Positions 1 to 10,110 of a DNA stretch of 64,000 bases are shown piece after piece. The stretch lies in assembly GCA_905221605.1 (NCBI GenBank), contig CAJNDS010002202.1, positions 1,178,379 through 1,242,378 on the forward strand. Direction: 5' to 3'. How positions within the stretch are numbered: position 1 is the stretch's first letter; each line of letters opens with the position of its first letter. Both the position numbers and the translations under genes were made by a program. This DNA comes from Symbiodinium natans (taxonomy: Eukaryota; Sar; Dinophyceae; Suessiales; Symbiodiniaceae). The notes beneath the pieces were generated by a model. The model did no database searches and was not told the origin of the DNA. It saw only the letters and a list, made by a program, of their open reading frames with translations.

Positions 1-59
1 TTCTTCACCGGGGTGGCTTGCCGATGCGGAGCGTAGGCTCAGGGTTCAAAAGAAGCCCA

Positions 60-226
60 AATGGGTTCAGGGTTTAGGGTTACCCTAGGGTTTAGGGTTT
101 AGGGTTTAAAGTTTCAAGTTTAGGGTTTAGGGTTTAGGGTTTGGGGTTTAGGGTTTAGGGTTTAGGGTTTAGGGTTTAGGGTTTAGGGTTTAGGGTTTAG
201 GGTTTAGGGTTTAGAGTTTAGGGTTT
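60..226 (+). repeat. TTTAGGG array
   Basis: About 20 nearly perfect heptamers. The 1-50 island to its left is too short to assign. From 240 to 650 I see only degenerate CCCTAAA-like DNA and no gene. Confidence 0.95.
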
Positions 227-769
227 AGCCGAAACTTAAGATTTAGGGTGTCGGGGATTACATATACTTTGGGGGCACGCAGCGGAAGCCTACTTTTTGG
301 AGACTGCCATATGAGCCCCGGACGAAATGGCTGATAATATAAAATATTGCATCCATCCCTACTAAACTAGAGTCCCCTTAGAACTACAACACTTGTTGAG
401 CACATTTTCTCTTGGGTTTGTAATAACCAAAGTACAAATCCCCTACACCCTGAACCCTAACGCTAAACGCCGGAAAGAAACCTCACGTGTCCAAACTCTA
501 CCATTGTCAGCCTAAAGCCCCAATGCTTTTTCCTAGACCCATGAGCCTAAACCCTAAACCAACCCTTAAAACGCTTCCCCCTAAATCCACATCGCTGAAC
601 CCAACAAACTCCTGCAACCAACCTTGAACCACAGCCTCTAAGCCCCGAAACCCTAGGGTTTAGGGTTTGGGGTTTAAGGTTCAGGGTTTGGGGTTTAGGG
701 TTTAAAAGGTTTAGGGTTCAGGGCTTATGAACCCCAAAACTGATTCCAAATTTTTCACAAGCCGGGTTC

Positions 770-830
770 TGAGTGCACGCACTGTCGTAGCCGGCTGCGT
801 CGGGGCCCTTGAGCGTTCCGGCGGCTCAAC
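770..830 (-). other. Exon-like island, unassigned
   Basis: Between heptamer blocks the minus strand is open and reads AAGTLKGPDAAGYDSAC. No family is recognised. A second small open island (RERLKKKFS, minus, about 930-960) follows. Both lie downstream of the WW-domain exons in the transcribed direction. Confidence 0.3.
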
Positions 831-1084
831 CCAAACCCTAAACAGGGTTTAAGGGTTTAAGGGTTTAGGGTTTAAGGGTTGAGGGCTATTAGGGCCCAAC
901 CCAAAAACCCGAACCACATGCAAACGCTTGTCAGGAGAACTTCTTCTTCAGCCGTTCTCTTACTTTTTTTAGGGATCCCATGACCCTGCATCCTTTCACG
1001 TTGAAGTCTCATGCCTCAAACCCAAAACCCTAAACCCTAAACCCTGACCCTAATGCATTGGGCTTTGGGGGTTTTGAGGTCAGG

Positions 1085-1197
1085 GTTCGCGAACATGCAA
1101 TGTACCATAGAAGTACCCAAACTCGATCCAGGGGCTTCCCCTCTGAGGGTTCGCTGCAGATCTTCTTGAACTGGCTCTTGAACCGCTGCTCGAGCCC
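1085..1197 (-). pseudogene. Broken second copy of the WW-type exon, with a basic coiled-coil-like start
   Basis: The minus strand reads LEQRFKSQFKKICSEPSEG. It then resembles the start of the WW exon at 2243-2335 (KPW..., then YFYGT against YFYNT), but only after a one-base frame change, and the middle of the WW domain is missing. The plus-strand bases around 1110-1135 and 2270-2335 share the same words. I read it as a decayed partial duplicate; a separate exon remains possible. Confidence 0.4.
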
Positions 1198-1290
1198 TAA
1201 ACCCTAAACCCTAAACCCTAAACCCTAAACCCTAAACCCTAAAAGGCCCAAAACCCCAAACCCTAAACCCCAACCCTTAACCCAAAACCG
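1198..1290 (-). repeat. CCCTAAA array
   Basis: About 8 clean heptamers followed by variants, flipping to TTTAGGG at 1305-1345. Confidence 0.9.
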
Positions 1291-1393
1291 CCAGCTGCTG
1301 CTTAGGATTTAGGGTTTAGGGTTCAGGGTTTGGGGTTTAGGAATGAGTTTTCCTTTCATCTCGAACTCCGAAGCTTGAAGAGCCGCAATGCTA

Positions 1394-1413
1394 AGAAGCT
1401 GACCTTCACAGGG
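1394..1413. repeat. Partial copy of an exon end and donor site (pairs with 1484-1503)
   Basis: The 20 bases ending in ttcacaggga recur exactly 90 bp further on, where they form the donor end of the exon at 1494-1556. A short A-rich insert lies between the two copies. This is one of several short duplicated exon edges in the window. Confidence 0.75.
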
Positions 1414-1493
1414 AAAATATAAGGGAGTATAAAGGAGGATTCTACCATACCCCTTAATTTCTTTTAAGGGGCATGCCCTAGAAAGAAGCTGAC

Positions 1494-1556
1494 CTTCACA
1501 GGGACGTCATCATCGCAGTCGGCGTAGTGCGTCTCGGGATAGATCTGAGCCAAGTG
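1494..1556 (-). CDS. Internal exon, acidic, unidentified protein
   Basis: Twenty-one codons in phase 0, with an AG acceptor on the right (CCCAG) and a GT donor on the left (AAG then GTCAGC). The peptide runs HLAQIYPETHYADCD then DDVPVK. It has no heptamer content and reads as ordinary protein. The family is unknown. It lies downstream of the WW exons on the same strand and probably belongs to the same transcript. Confidence 0.55.
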
Positions 1557-2155
1557 CTGGGCAGGGAAACCCCAAACCCGCAAACCCTAAACCCTAAACC
1601 CTATACCCTAAACCCTAAACCCTCAACCCTAATCTCTAAACTCTAAACCCTAAGCCCTGAGCCCAAAAACCCTACACCCAAAACCCTGTCAACCATGAAC
1701 TCCTCGACCGCAACCCTATGCCTGTACCCCAAGATCCCTAAACCTGAAACTTTCACCTGAAACCCTACCCTGCCCCTTTTGTGGCCACACCTTCCCTAAA
1801 CCTGAAACCCTACCCTGCCCCTTTTGTGGCCACGCCTTTGTTGGGGGTTTAGGATTTAAGGTCTAGGGTTTAGGGTTTAGGGTCCTTAGTTTGGGGGGGT
1901 TGGGATGTTAGAATAAAATAAGGAAGTCGCATGTAGCTCGCAACCCAGCTAGAAGTCCTTTAGGTGCAGCAACCTGCATTATCATTGGACTCAATAGCCC
2001 TCCTAGGTAAACCCTAAATCGCCCAAACTCCCTAAACCCTACACCCTAAACCCGAAGCTTAAATCGCACGAAACGATAAGCGAAAATAAGTAAGGAGGCC
2101 CCTCGACGCGGCTGGCACCATGGTTATCATCTTGGGGTTTAGGGTTTAGGGCCAC

Positions 2156-2210
2156 CCTGTAGCATTATCATTCGCATCTCAAGATTCTGCTCCAGCTCTT
2201 TCTCGCGGTC
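2156..2210 (-). CDS. Coiled-coil exon following the WW domain
   Basis: After a 32-nt intron the frame continues in phase 0 as DREKELEQNLEMRMIMLQ, with the charge and leucine spacing of a coiled coil. It ends at a possible GT donor (CAGG then GTGG). WW domains are often followed by helices of this kind. Confidence 0.55.
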
Positions 2211-2242
2211 CTGTCATAAACAGGGGAAAAGTCGCACATGAC
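2211..2242 (-). other. Candidate 32-nt intron (GT-AG)
   Basis: Between the WW exon (ending AAG) and the coiled-coil exon (starting GAC) lie 32 nt that begin GTCATG and end GACAG. Both neighbours are in phase 0. Reading straight through instead leads to a stop within about 25 codons. It would be an unusually small spliceosomal intron, so a frameshift is the alternative. Confidence 0.4.
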
Positions 2243-2335
2243 CTTGCCAGTTCTCATCCACGTCGACTCGCCGGTCATGGTGTTGTAGAAGTACGACAGA
2301 TCGGGAAGCGTTCTCGACTCAACACGATTCCAGGG
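2243..2335 (-). CDS. WW-domain exon
   Basis: Thirty-one codons starting PWNRVESRTLPDL and continuing SYFYNTMTGESTW. This fits the WW consensus: first Trp after Pro, the aromatic YFYN strand, T-G-E-S-T-W at the second Trp. WW domains bind proline-rich peptides and are common in splicing and signalling proteins. The acceptor would be GCAAG before CCC TGG and the donor AAG before GTCATG. A broken second copy lies at 1085-1197. Confidence 0.75.
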
Positions 2336-2399
2336 CTTGCTCGGCTGGCCGAAGGCGGCTGAACCATCTCCACAGCAAGAGCGCGCAAGCGTTGGGATG

Positions 2400-2560
2400 A
2401 CTGGCGGTTTAGGGTTAAGGGTTTAGGGTTTAGGGCTTAGAGTTTAGGGTTTAGGGCTTAGGGTGTAGGGCTTAGGGCTTAGGGCTTAGGGTTTAGGGTT
2501 TAGGGTTTAGGGGTTAGGGTTTAGGATTTAGGGTTTAGGGTTTAGGGCTAAGTACAGTCT
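2400..2560 (+). repeat. TTTAGGG / TTAGGGC array
   Basis: Mixed heptamers. From 2580 to 3420 the DNA is degenerate C-rich heptamer sequence with many point changes (CCCTTAAA, CCCTCAA), apparently old repeat. No gene is seen. Confidence 0.9.
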
Positions 2561-3463
2561 ACTGGCTCTCAGGGTAAACCCGAAAAACCCTCAAGCCTGA
2601 ACTCTATAAACCCTAAAGCCTTGAACTCGAAACCCTTAACCCTAAACCCTTAAACCCGAAACCCAAACTCTAAACACCTGCAATAACCCTTAAACCCTTA
2701 AAATCCTCAAACCTTAAGCCCTGAAACCCTTAAACCCCTAAACCCAGAAATCCACAAATCCTCAACAATTAACAAATAACCTCTGAACCCCTGAACCCTT
2801 AAACTCTCAACCCTCAACCGTAAACCCTCTAAACCCTCAATCCTAAACCCTTAACCCTTAACTCTTAAACCCCTAACCCTAAACCCTTAAACGCTTTGCC
2901 CTGAACCCTTAAACTCTCAGAAAGAACTCTAAATACCTTACCCGTGAACCCCTAAACTCTGAACCTCAAACCGAAAACCCCTTAACTCCATAACCCTAAC
3001 TTTTTAACCTTGAACCCCAAAACTCTAAACCCTTGAACCCTTAGCCCTGGACCCCTTTACTACCCTAAGCCCTTTGCCCTTAGCCCTGCAGCCTAAACCC
3101 TGTAAACCCTTAACGTAAGCCCTGAACCGTTTGATTCTCAGACAGGGCTCTAAGCCCTTACCCCTGAGCCCTTAAACTCTAAACCCTCAACCCTCAACCC
3201 TCAACCCTCAACCCTTAAACCCTTAACCCTAAACTCTTCAACCGAAACCCTCAACGCTTAAACCCGCAACCCCTCTAAACCCTTCTACCCTTATCCCTCA
3301 AATTCTTAGCTCCTAAACCCTAAACCCTAAACCCTGAACCCTAAAACCTAAACCCTAAACCCTAAACCCTAAACCCTAAACCCTAAACCTTCCAAACCCT
3401 AAACCCTAAACCCTAAACCCAAAACGCAAAACCCGGCGTCCGACTAGTGCGGGCCCCCTCACA

Positions 3464-3680
3464 TAAACGTATATATTTCAAACCCTACACCACCGTTATA
3501 ACCACAGCAATAAGTCGATGATGATGTAGGCACCCCAACCCTATAGGGTTAAGGTTGACAGGCTTAGGATTTAAGATTGAAGCATTTAAACGTAAGCCCC
3601 CAATGCAACCTAACCCCTAACCGTTCAACCCGATAGAGTTAAGGTTAAGGGGTTAGGGTTTTTGATTTAGGCATTTTAAA
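3464..3680. repeat. Diverged direct repeat, copy 1 (pairs with 4195-4465)
   Basis: Shares with 4195-4465, in the same order: a telomere-free start around accgttataaccacagcaa, a gatgatgtaggcaccccaaccctatagggt block, and a tail with gcatttaaacgtaagc and agagttaaggtt. The two copies differ by roughly one base in six by eye and by indels. Confidence 0.7.
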
Positions 3681-4194
3681 CTTTAAACCTAAACCCATAG
3701 AGCATAGTTAAACCTTAACCCTGAACCATTTAGGTTCAGAACCCTAAAACCCGACAGGGCTCTACAAGGCTCAAAGGTTTTAACCCTAAAGGGTGCTGAA
3801 GGTATACATGCCCAGACCTTAGGCTTTCTTGAACCATTGAACCCGAGAGGGTTTAAAGGTTTAGGGTTTAAGGTTTGGGCAATACCTGAACGATAGAACC
3901 TTAAAACCCTATAGGGCTTGGGGCTTAAATCCCTAAACCTTAAATCCCATGGGGTTATGCCTATGTTTGTAAGGCTTTCGTCCCGGTGACGCGAGAATAC
4001 TGTGAGCAAATGTCCTTTCACGACTTGCTGGGATCAAAATATAAACAAACCACATTGTTATATGATGGAAATCAGATTTTGCTTATCGGGGGATGGTTGC
4101 GTGAGATATCTTAGCTAAGGTACAGTTTTTAGGATGGATGTTTTGTTTTGCTTATTGGGGCGTGATGGGGTTACCCTCATTTTCTTAAAGGTTT

Positions 4195-4465
4195 ATTACA
4201 TGTATATAAATCAAACCCTGAACCATAGTTATAACCGCAGCAAAAAAGTTATAACCTTGCATATACATATATACGCAGAGCTCGTCAAATCCGATCATGA
4301 TGTAGGTGCCCCAGCCCTATAGGGTCAAGGTTGACAGGTTTAGGGTTTAAGATTGAGGCATTTAAACCTAAGCCGGCAATTCAACCTAAACCCTAACCTT
4401 TAAACCCGAAAGAGTTAAGGTTTAAGGGGGTAGGGTTTAGGATTTAGGCATTTAAAACGAAAACT
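4195..4465. repeat. Diverged direct repeat, copy 2
   Basis: Second copy of the 3464-3680 unit with an extra AT-rich stretch near 4255-4275. The DNA between the copies (3690-4190) contains short duplicated words such as ttttgcttat and no convincing gene. Confidence 0.7.
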
Positions 4466-4512
4466 CAAAAAGTTGTAACCTTAAGGGTTTAAAGTTCGGG
4501 CATTTACACCAG

Positions 4513-4650
4513 AAAAGATACGGGGGACACTGCTTGCGATTCAGATTTTTAGGAGTACAAAAGATACGGGGGGCACTGCTTGCGATTCAGAATTTTAGGA
4601 GTACAAAAGACACGGGGGACACTGCTTGCGATTCGGAATTTTAGGAGCAT
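4513..4650. repeat. Three tandem copies of a 46-bp unit
   Basis: Units begin at about 4513, 4559 and 4605. Each carries acgggggacactgcttgcga and ends ttttaggagtac. The period measured between matching bases is exactly 46. Copies differ by only a few bases, so this is a recent local expansion. Confidence 0.9.
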
Positions 4651-4678
4651 GAAATATGCAAAACTATAATAGGTTGAT

Positions 4679-4870
4679 ATTGAAAAAGACGGCTCAATAT
4701 ACAGGCAGAACCCAAGATCCAAGATCCAAGATGTCCACGGGAGAATTTCCGAAGCAATCTTGGATCCCGGGCCAGACTGGGATCCAACATTGCTTCGGAA
4801 ATTCTCCCGTGGACATCTTGGATCTTGGATCTTGGATCTATTGAATATTGAAAAAACGGTTCAATGTTCA
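4679..4870. mobile_element. MITE-like perfect palindrome with 47-bp arms
   Basis: Arms 4712-4758 and 4789-4835 are exact reverse complements around a 30-bp centre. The inner part of each arm contains a tandem hexamer-like ccaagat run. Outside the arms lie imperfect direct copies of an attgaaaaa.acgg.tcaat..tcag sequence (4679-4703 and 4847-4871). These could be target-site related or part of the element. No coding capacity. Confidence 0.8.
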
Positions 4871-4884
4871 GTATTGGGTGCGAT

Positions 4885-4975
4885 AAGGCTTCGTCCCTTA
4901 CATCTTAACACGGAGTAGTCCCTTACATCTTAACACGGCTAAATCTTCAAGAATGCCAACACGGTCAAATCTGCA
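4885..4975. repeat. Short tandem duplications
   Basis: The string tcccttacatcttaacacgg occurs twice (about 4893 and 4920) and an aa.tct.caagaatgc..a unit repeats after it. Poly-A-rich sequence follows to 5040. Confidence 0.7.
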
Positions 4976-5157
4976 AGAATGCAAATGCAAAAAAACAGGG
5001 GGAATCAGAAGAATGCAAAAAAAAAGCAGGGGTGGGTATACACGTACCCAACCCTAAACCCTAGCCCTAAACCTTCAAAACCCTAAACCCTAAACCGAAA
5101 AACCCTAAACCCTAAACCCTAGCCCTAAACCTTCAAAACCCTAAACCCTAAACCGAA

Positions 5158-5342
5158 AAACCCTAAACCTTCTAAACCTTCTAAACCTTCTAAACCTTCT
5201 AAACCTTCTAAACCTTCTAAACCTTCTAGACCTTCTAAACCTTCTAAACCTTCTAAACCTTCTAAACCTTCTAAACCTTCGAAACCTTCTAAACCTTCTA
5301 AACCTTCTAAACCTTCTAAACCTTCTAAACCTTCTAAACCCT
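5158..5342 (-). repeat. TAAACCTTC nonamer array
   Basis: About 20 copies of a 9-bp relative of the telomere heptamer (taaaccttc), bounded on both sides by CCCTAAA. One of several places where a variant unit of 7-10 bp has expanded on its own. Confidence 0.9.
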
Positions 5343-5413
5343 AAACCCTAAACCCCCAAATCCTAAACCCTTAAACCCTAAACCCTAAACCCTAAACATC
5401 CCGGGACCCCGGC

Positions 5414-5461
5414 CAGCTGGCGCCAGTCCCGATTTCGAAGGATGTGGAAGCGCTGCTTCCC
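5414..5461 (-). CDS. GSWN domain copy B, exon 3
   Basis: Sixteen codons, GKQRFHILRNRDWRQL. Acceptor CCAAG then GGG; donor CTG then GCCGGG (GC). CCCTAAA on the left, TTTAGGG on the right. Confidence 0.65.
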
Positions 5462-7025
5462 CTTGGGCATGGATGCCTCCGAGTGTTAGGTTTAGGGTTT
5501 AGGGTTTAGAAGGTTTAGGGTTTAGGGTTTAGGGTTTAGCGTTTAGGGTTTAGGGTTTAGGGTTTAGGGTTTAAGGTTTAGGTTTTAGGGTTTCGGGTTT
5601 CGGGTTTCGGGTTTAGGGTTTCGGGTTTAAGGTTTAGGGTTTAAGGTTTAGGAGGTATAGGGGCCTGCATGTTCCCTTATTCCGCACGCTGGGCTTATTA
5701 ACTTCGCACACCCCCCCCCCCCCCCCCAACGTACCTTGTAATGTGTTGAATAGATTGACCCTGCGAGCCCGCACACCGAGAACCCCGAGACCCTAAACCT
5801 AAGCGCCCCAGAACCAGAGGGCCTGGGCCTAAGCCTGACAAAGCCCCAAGCCCTCAGCCCTAAACCTAGATTCGCCCGAAACCCTAAACCCTTAAAAACC
5901 CTAAACCCTAAACCCTAAACCCTAAACCCCAAACCCCCCCCCCCCCCGCCCCCCCCCCTCGGGCCTTGATTGTGAAGCGACCCACCGCCTCGTCCTCCAG
6001 CATCATCTCCTCAGGCCGCCAATCCTGGGAAGTCGCGGGGTTTAGGGTTTAGGGATTGGGTTTTAGGGTTTAGGGTTTGGGGTTTAGGGTTTAGGGTTTG
6101 GGGTTTAGGGTTTGGGGTTTAAGGTTTGGGGTTTAGGGTTAGGGTTGAAGAGTTTGGGGTTAGGGTTTAGGAGGTTTGGGGTTTAGGGCCTAGGGGGGGG
6201 GGGGGGGGGGTACAGGGTGTTTAGGGTCTTAGGGCTTAGGACTTCGGGCTTGCTTTGGGCTTAGGGAGCTTAAGCGGTTTGGGGATTGGAGGTTTGGGTT
6301 TTAGGACTTAGGATTCAGGGTTTAGGGTTCAGGTGTTATGGCTTGTGGGGCTTGTGGGGCTTGTGGGGCTTGTAGGGCTTGTAGGGCTTGTAGGGCTTGT
6401 AGGGTTTAGGATTTAAGTTTTAGGTTTAGGGTTGGGGGTTTGGGAGCTTGAGGGGTTTCGACTTGAGGGGGCTGGGGTCTTGAGGTAGCGATGTGGAGTT
6501 TGATGGCCCGAGAGTTTGGGTTAAGGGGTCTAGGGGGCTGAACACGCGTTGCTTGGGCCGGTACAGACCGCATCCCTTCAAGTTCCTTGTGGACCGAAGA
6601 CCGGATACCTTGAGACGTCTTTCGGGTGCAAAGTATGTGAAGTAGGGTATATATTTCTTGTAAAGGACACCCACTATATACACTCACCAATATTAAAAGG
6701 AACCTTATATACACTCACCAAGAACAGTAATATAAATCCTGTTTCAACGTGAGTCAGCCAGCGCCACACCAGATACACAGTCTCCCTCCCTCTCATGGAT
6801 GCATCAAAAAAGGTGGGAGGCTCCATTGGTCCCAAATAACAAGGCCCCATGTACCTCAATTGAGACCCTAAACCCTAAACCCTAAACCCCAAACTCTAAA
6901 CCCTAAACCCTAAACCCTAAACCCTAAACCCTAAACCCTAAACCCTAAACCCTAAACCCTAAACCCTAAACCCATCCTGACCCCTGAGGTCCGAGCATTC
7001 CAGCTTCCGGCGAGGTAGTATCGAC
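5414..7025 (-). CDS. GSWN-motif beta-sandwich domain, three exons (copy B)
   Basis: Three exons join in frame, 7025-6997, 6024-5965 and 5461-5414. They give a domain that starts with a YY..GSWN-DW..EEM motif, passes through a G-R-F-T-I-K strand and ends in F-H-I-L-R-N-R-D-W. Both internal junctions are GC-AG, phase 0. The pattern (aromatic pair, G-S-W-N-x-W, then a Phe/Gln-Ile strand and an R-D-W turn) resembles the Ig-like carbohydrate-binding folds such as AMPK1-CBM/CBM20. I know it from dinoflagellate proteins but cannot assign a Pfam family by eye. A further upstream exon may be 10060-10110. A second copy of the domain lies at 14470-16727. Its role next to a KS gene is unknown. Confidence 0.65.
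5700..5730. repeat. Poly-C tract
   Basis: About 19 C in a row; similar tracts occur at 5933-5960 (C/G) and 6188-6211 (G). They give spurious poly-Pro/Gly frames. Confidence 0.95.
5965..6024 (-). CDS. GSWN domain copy B, exon 2
   Basis: Twenty codons from DWRPEEMMLEDE to GRFTIK, phase 0 at both ends. Acceptor TCCCAG, donor AAG then GCCCGA (GC). It continues the GSWN of the preceding exon directly with D-W, as the motif requires. Confidence 0.75.
6330..6410. repeat. Decamer tandem repeat (cttgtggggc / cttgtagggc)
   Basis: About eight copies of a 10-bp unit that shifts from gtgggg to gtaggg along the array. Confidence 0.85.
6545..6855. other. Unassigned unique island
   Basis: Roughly 310 bp without heptamers. 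It holds a duplicated tatatacactcaccaa word (about 6673 and 6708) and short open frames on both strands that overlap and show no family. I cannot assign a gene. Confidence 0.4.
6860..6975 (-). repeat. CCCTAAA array
   Basis: About 15 heptamers. With the TTTAGGG array at 7050-7130 it brackets the GSWN exon 6997-7025. Confidence 0.95.
6997..7025 (-). CDS. GSWN domain copy B, exon 1
   Basis: Twenty-nine nt, ending RYYLAGSWN. Acceptor GCGAAG, donor AAT then GCTCGG (GC). It ends exactly at the Asn of GSWN, and exon 2 supplies the following D-W. Confidence 0.7.
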
Positions 7026-7179
7026 CTTCGCTCTGCGGAGTGGTCACGTTTAGGGTTTAGGGTTTAGGGTTTAGGGTTTAGGGTTTAGGGTTTAGGGTTT
7101 AGGGTTTAGGGTTTAGGGTTGAGGTTTGAGGGTTGAGGGTTTGGGGTTTGGGGTTTAGGGGGCCCCTCGATATTAAGAA

Positions 7180-8060
7180 ATGGAGGTTCAAGTCGAGGGT
7201 ACCGTCAAAATTGTGGAGGTGATAATTGCGGCAAAATGGGCGGGCTTCAAAATTCAGACTTCCAGGAATCCTCGCCAAAGATTAGAGGCTTCTTATCCAG
7301 CGCTGCGAGAAGTTTAGAGAATTTAAGAGGGTTTTAGAGAGTCTTGGTGGACTTTTAAAGGGTTTTAGCGGGTGTAGGTTGCAAGGGGGGTAAAAGGTTG
7401 CGGTTGTAGGGATTAGGTTGTAGGGGGTAGGGTTGAAGGTTCAGGGTTTTAGTGGTTCAAGGTTGACAGTTTAGGGTGTAACTGTTGAGGATTTCGGTTT
7501 GGGGCTGCATTTTCTAAACCCTCAAACCTTAAACCCTGGACCCTAAAACCTGAAACCCTCAACCCTCAACCCTAAACCGTAAACCAAAAACCCGCAGAGA
7601 TCCGAGTCGGAGATTTGAGCGCATCTTCATTCCAAAGACCCTCGGGTTTAGGGTTGAGGGCCTAGGGTTCAGGGCTTAGGAAACACAGAAAAGCCATTCT
7701 TTCAAGAACCGATAAGTCTGAATGCACTTCCCTACTCAGGTAGTCATGGTACTTTCCACTCTGGATCAAGGCTGGAGGAAGGATCACGCCGGAATCACGC
7801 CTAAACCACTGACTGTGGGTCAGGCTCAGGGTTCAGGGTTCCGGACCCTAAACCCTAAACCCGATGACATATACCACGGCTTTGCGACAAGGAGCCCCTG
7901 AACCCGAAAGCCCTAAAGCCCTCAAACAACTGCAGATCTTGCAATGATGTTGGAGCAACAGCCATGACTAGCTCCGAGCACCGACTCTCAAGGGAGCCTA
8001 AAGCGACATCTTCTCGGGGCGCTTAAAGTTGGGAGGGCGGCGCAGTTTTGGGTTTAGGGT
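7180..8060. other. Gene-poor stretch with small islands
   Basis: Mostly degenerate heptamers with unique patches at 7190-7340, 7600-7650, 7690-7800 and 7920-8045. The patch near 7740-7775 shares a few words with the WW exon region (catggtactt). I see no supported gene. Confidence 0.4.
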
Positions 8061-8192
8061 TTAGGGGTTAAGGGTCTAGGGTGTAAATAATCTTCACGAG
8101 GCGAGGGTTTAGGTCCAATGTTCACGAGAGTGAAATCCTAAAACCGAACACCTCGAAAGCAGCATCCTCGATGCCCGCGCACAAATTCTATA

Positions 8193-8389
8193 AGGTTCTT
8201 CGGGGAGGGGAGTTCAAGGGGGGTTAAAGGTTTGGGGGTTAGGGGCATGTAACCCAAGGTTCCCTGATACTCCCCACTCATGCCCCCCAAGCTTCCCTAA
8301 GGTTCCCTAAGGTTCCCTAAGGTTCCCAAGCTTCCCTAAGGTTCCCTAGGTACCTACCCCCTATGTACCCCCCTCTCTTAAGAACCCTC
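8193..8389. mobile_element. MITE-like element, family A (diverged copy)
   Basis: The right end carries ggtacctaccccctatgtac followed by ccccctctcttaagaaccct, the inverse of the family A start (CCTTAAGGGAGGGGGGTTCATGGGGGG). The left end at 8193-8230 (ggttcttcggggagg, then ttcaagggggg) is a diverged match. The interior has tandem ttccctaagg units (8286-8345). Confidence 0.5.
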
Positions 8390-8544
8390 TAATAATGCAA
8401 ACTACCTAAAAAAGAAACTCAAACCTACGAGATTGTAGGTTACCTAACAATCCTGTAAGTGGCTTGCTTACGAATAAGAACCCTAAACCCTAAACCAAAG
8501 GGTTTAGGGTTTAGGGTTTAGGGTTTAGGGTTCTTTGTCGGGAA

Positions 8545-8640
8545 GGAGGGAAATAGGGAGCTTGTATCCCCCTATATGTACCCTTTTGAAGGATTCTCTA
8601 GGGTACCTCATTCCCTGAGTCCCTATCAATCGTAAACCCT
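8545..8640. repeat. Dispersed repeat, family H, copy 1
   Basis: Shares tatccccctata.atg.cc, ggatt.tctag and cctcattccct with 59562-59636. Shorter matches to its tail occur near 33598-33625 (inverted) and 40585-40612. Confidence 0.65.
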
Positions 8641-8909
8641 ACTGTAGAAGCCAAACCCCTGAAATCCTAAAACCCAAATTTAGGATTTGGGGTTTAGGGA
8701 ATCCCGAAACCCTAAACCCGAACCCCAAGACCTAAGCCCTGAATCCTATAAAGCCCCCCTAAACCCTGAACCCTAACCCTAAACCCTAAACCCTAAACCC
8801 TAAACCCTACATTTTGGGTTCTTATAGTAGACCCGCAGACCTCGAAAGCCACAAAGGGACGAACGTAAACCCCTACACTCCAGGATCCTGTATCCCCGCA
8901 GCCCCCGGT

Positions 8910-9022
8910 TTAGGGGGTTTAGGGTTTAGGGTTTAGGGTTTAGGGTTTAGGGTTTAGGATTTAGGGTTTAGGGTTTAGGGTTTAGGGTTTAGGGTTTAGG
9001 GTTTAGGGTTTAGGGTTTAGGG
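8910..9022 (+). repeat. TTTAGGG array
   Basis: About 15 heptamers. CCCTAAA arrays face it at 9205-9350 across an island (9023-9204) in which I see no clear exon. Confidence 0.95.
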
Positions 9023-9359
9023 TCATTAAGCCCCACACATCCTTTGAACTTCTGCAGTTGAGGGTTTAGGGTTTTGGGCGAAGGGCTGAAGCCCTTAACC
9101 CTAAACCTCGGACCCTTGAACCACACACCGAAGACACAAACCCTACAAGCGGTTTCGGGGTTAGGGCTTCGGCTTTCGGCTTTCGATGCAAATGAGTCCA
9201 TGTCAGAACGCCCTAAACCCCAAACCCCAAACCCCTAAACCCTAAACCCTAAACCCTAAACCCTAAACCCTAAACCCTAAACCCTAAACCCTAAACCCTA
9301 AACCCTGAACCCTAAACCCTAAACCCTAAACCCTAAACCCTAAACCCCACCCCCCCCCC

Positions 9360-9470
9360 CAGGCCCCAAACCTTTCAACCCTGAGACCCCACCATGCCCC
9401 CTCGGCAGCCACACCCATCGTCCGAGGCAAGCCGTTGCGCTGAACGTTGCGGCTGTCCAACCTCGTGGTT
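9360..9470 (-). other. Exon-like island, unassigned
   Basis: Flanked CCCTAAA/TTTAGGG like true exons. All three minus frames are open over most of it, so no frame can be chosen. It shares an asp-asp-gly-like cgatgg word with the island at 11105-11215. Confidence 0.25.
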
Positions 9471-9769
9471 TATAGGGTTTAGGGTTTAGGGCTTAGGGTC
9501 CAGGATTGAGGGCTTAGGGTTTAAAACTTTTAAACCGGACAAAGAGCACCTTGTACCCTGGAGGGTTCAGGGCTTCGTGAAGAAAGCCTTCAAAACACAA
9601 CCCGAAACCCTAACCCCGAAACCCTAACCTCCAAACCCTGAAACCCCCCGAAGCTCTACAGTACCTAAACCCACGAAACCCTAAACTACCTACACCCTAA
9701 ACCACGAACCCCTCAAACCTAACCCTACACTCCATATACCCCCAAACCCGCTGAACCACCCCCTGAGAA

Positions 9770-9845
9770 CCCCAAATTCCAACCCTAAGCCTAAACTCCA
9801 TAAACTCCACAAACTCCACAAACTCCACAAACTCCCTGAACTCCC
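9770..9845. repeat. Nonamer tandem (aaactccac) in degenerate C-rich DNA
   Basis: Four or five copies of aaactccac. The surrounding 9600-10050 is heptamer-derived C-rich sequence with no gene. Confidence 0.7.
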
Positions 9846-10059
9846 TAAACGCCCTAAACCCTAAACTCCCTAAACCCCAAACCCCAAACCCCGAACCCCA
9901 AACCCCAAACAACTCCAACCTAAACCCTAAACCCTAAACCCTAACCCCCTAAACCCTAACCCCCTAAACACTATACCCTAAACCCTAAACCCTAAACCCG
10001 AAACCCTAAACCCTAAACCCTAACCCTAAACCCTAAACCCTAAACCCTAAACCCTCGCC

Positions 10060-10110
10060 TCTCCCAGGTGACGGAACGGAAGCGTCCCCGGACCTGAAGC
10101 TGCACCTGGC
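10060..10110 (-). CDS. Possible upstream exon of GSWN domain copy B
   Basis: The minus strand reads RQVQLQVRGRFRSVTWERR, between CCCTAAA and TTTAGGG. In the GSWN family as I know it, an F-x-x-V-T-W segment precedes the YY..GSWN strand. Position and strand fit, but the junction was not resolved. Confidence 0.4.

Noticed and set aside
1-240. Chromosome end
   Set aside because: Heptamers occur throughout the window in both orientations and coding islands lie outside them; no terminal array.
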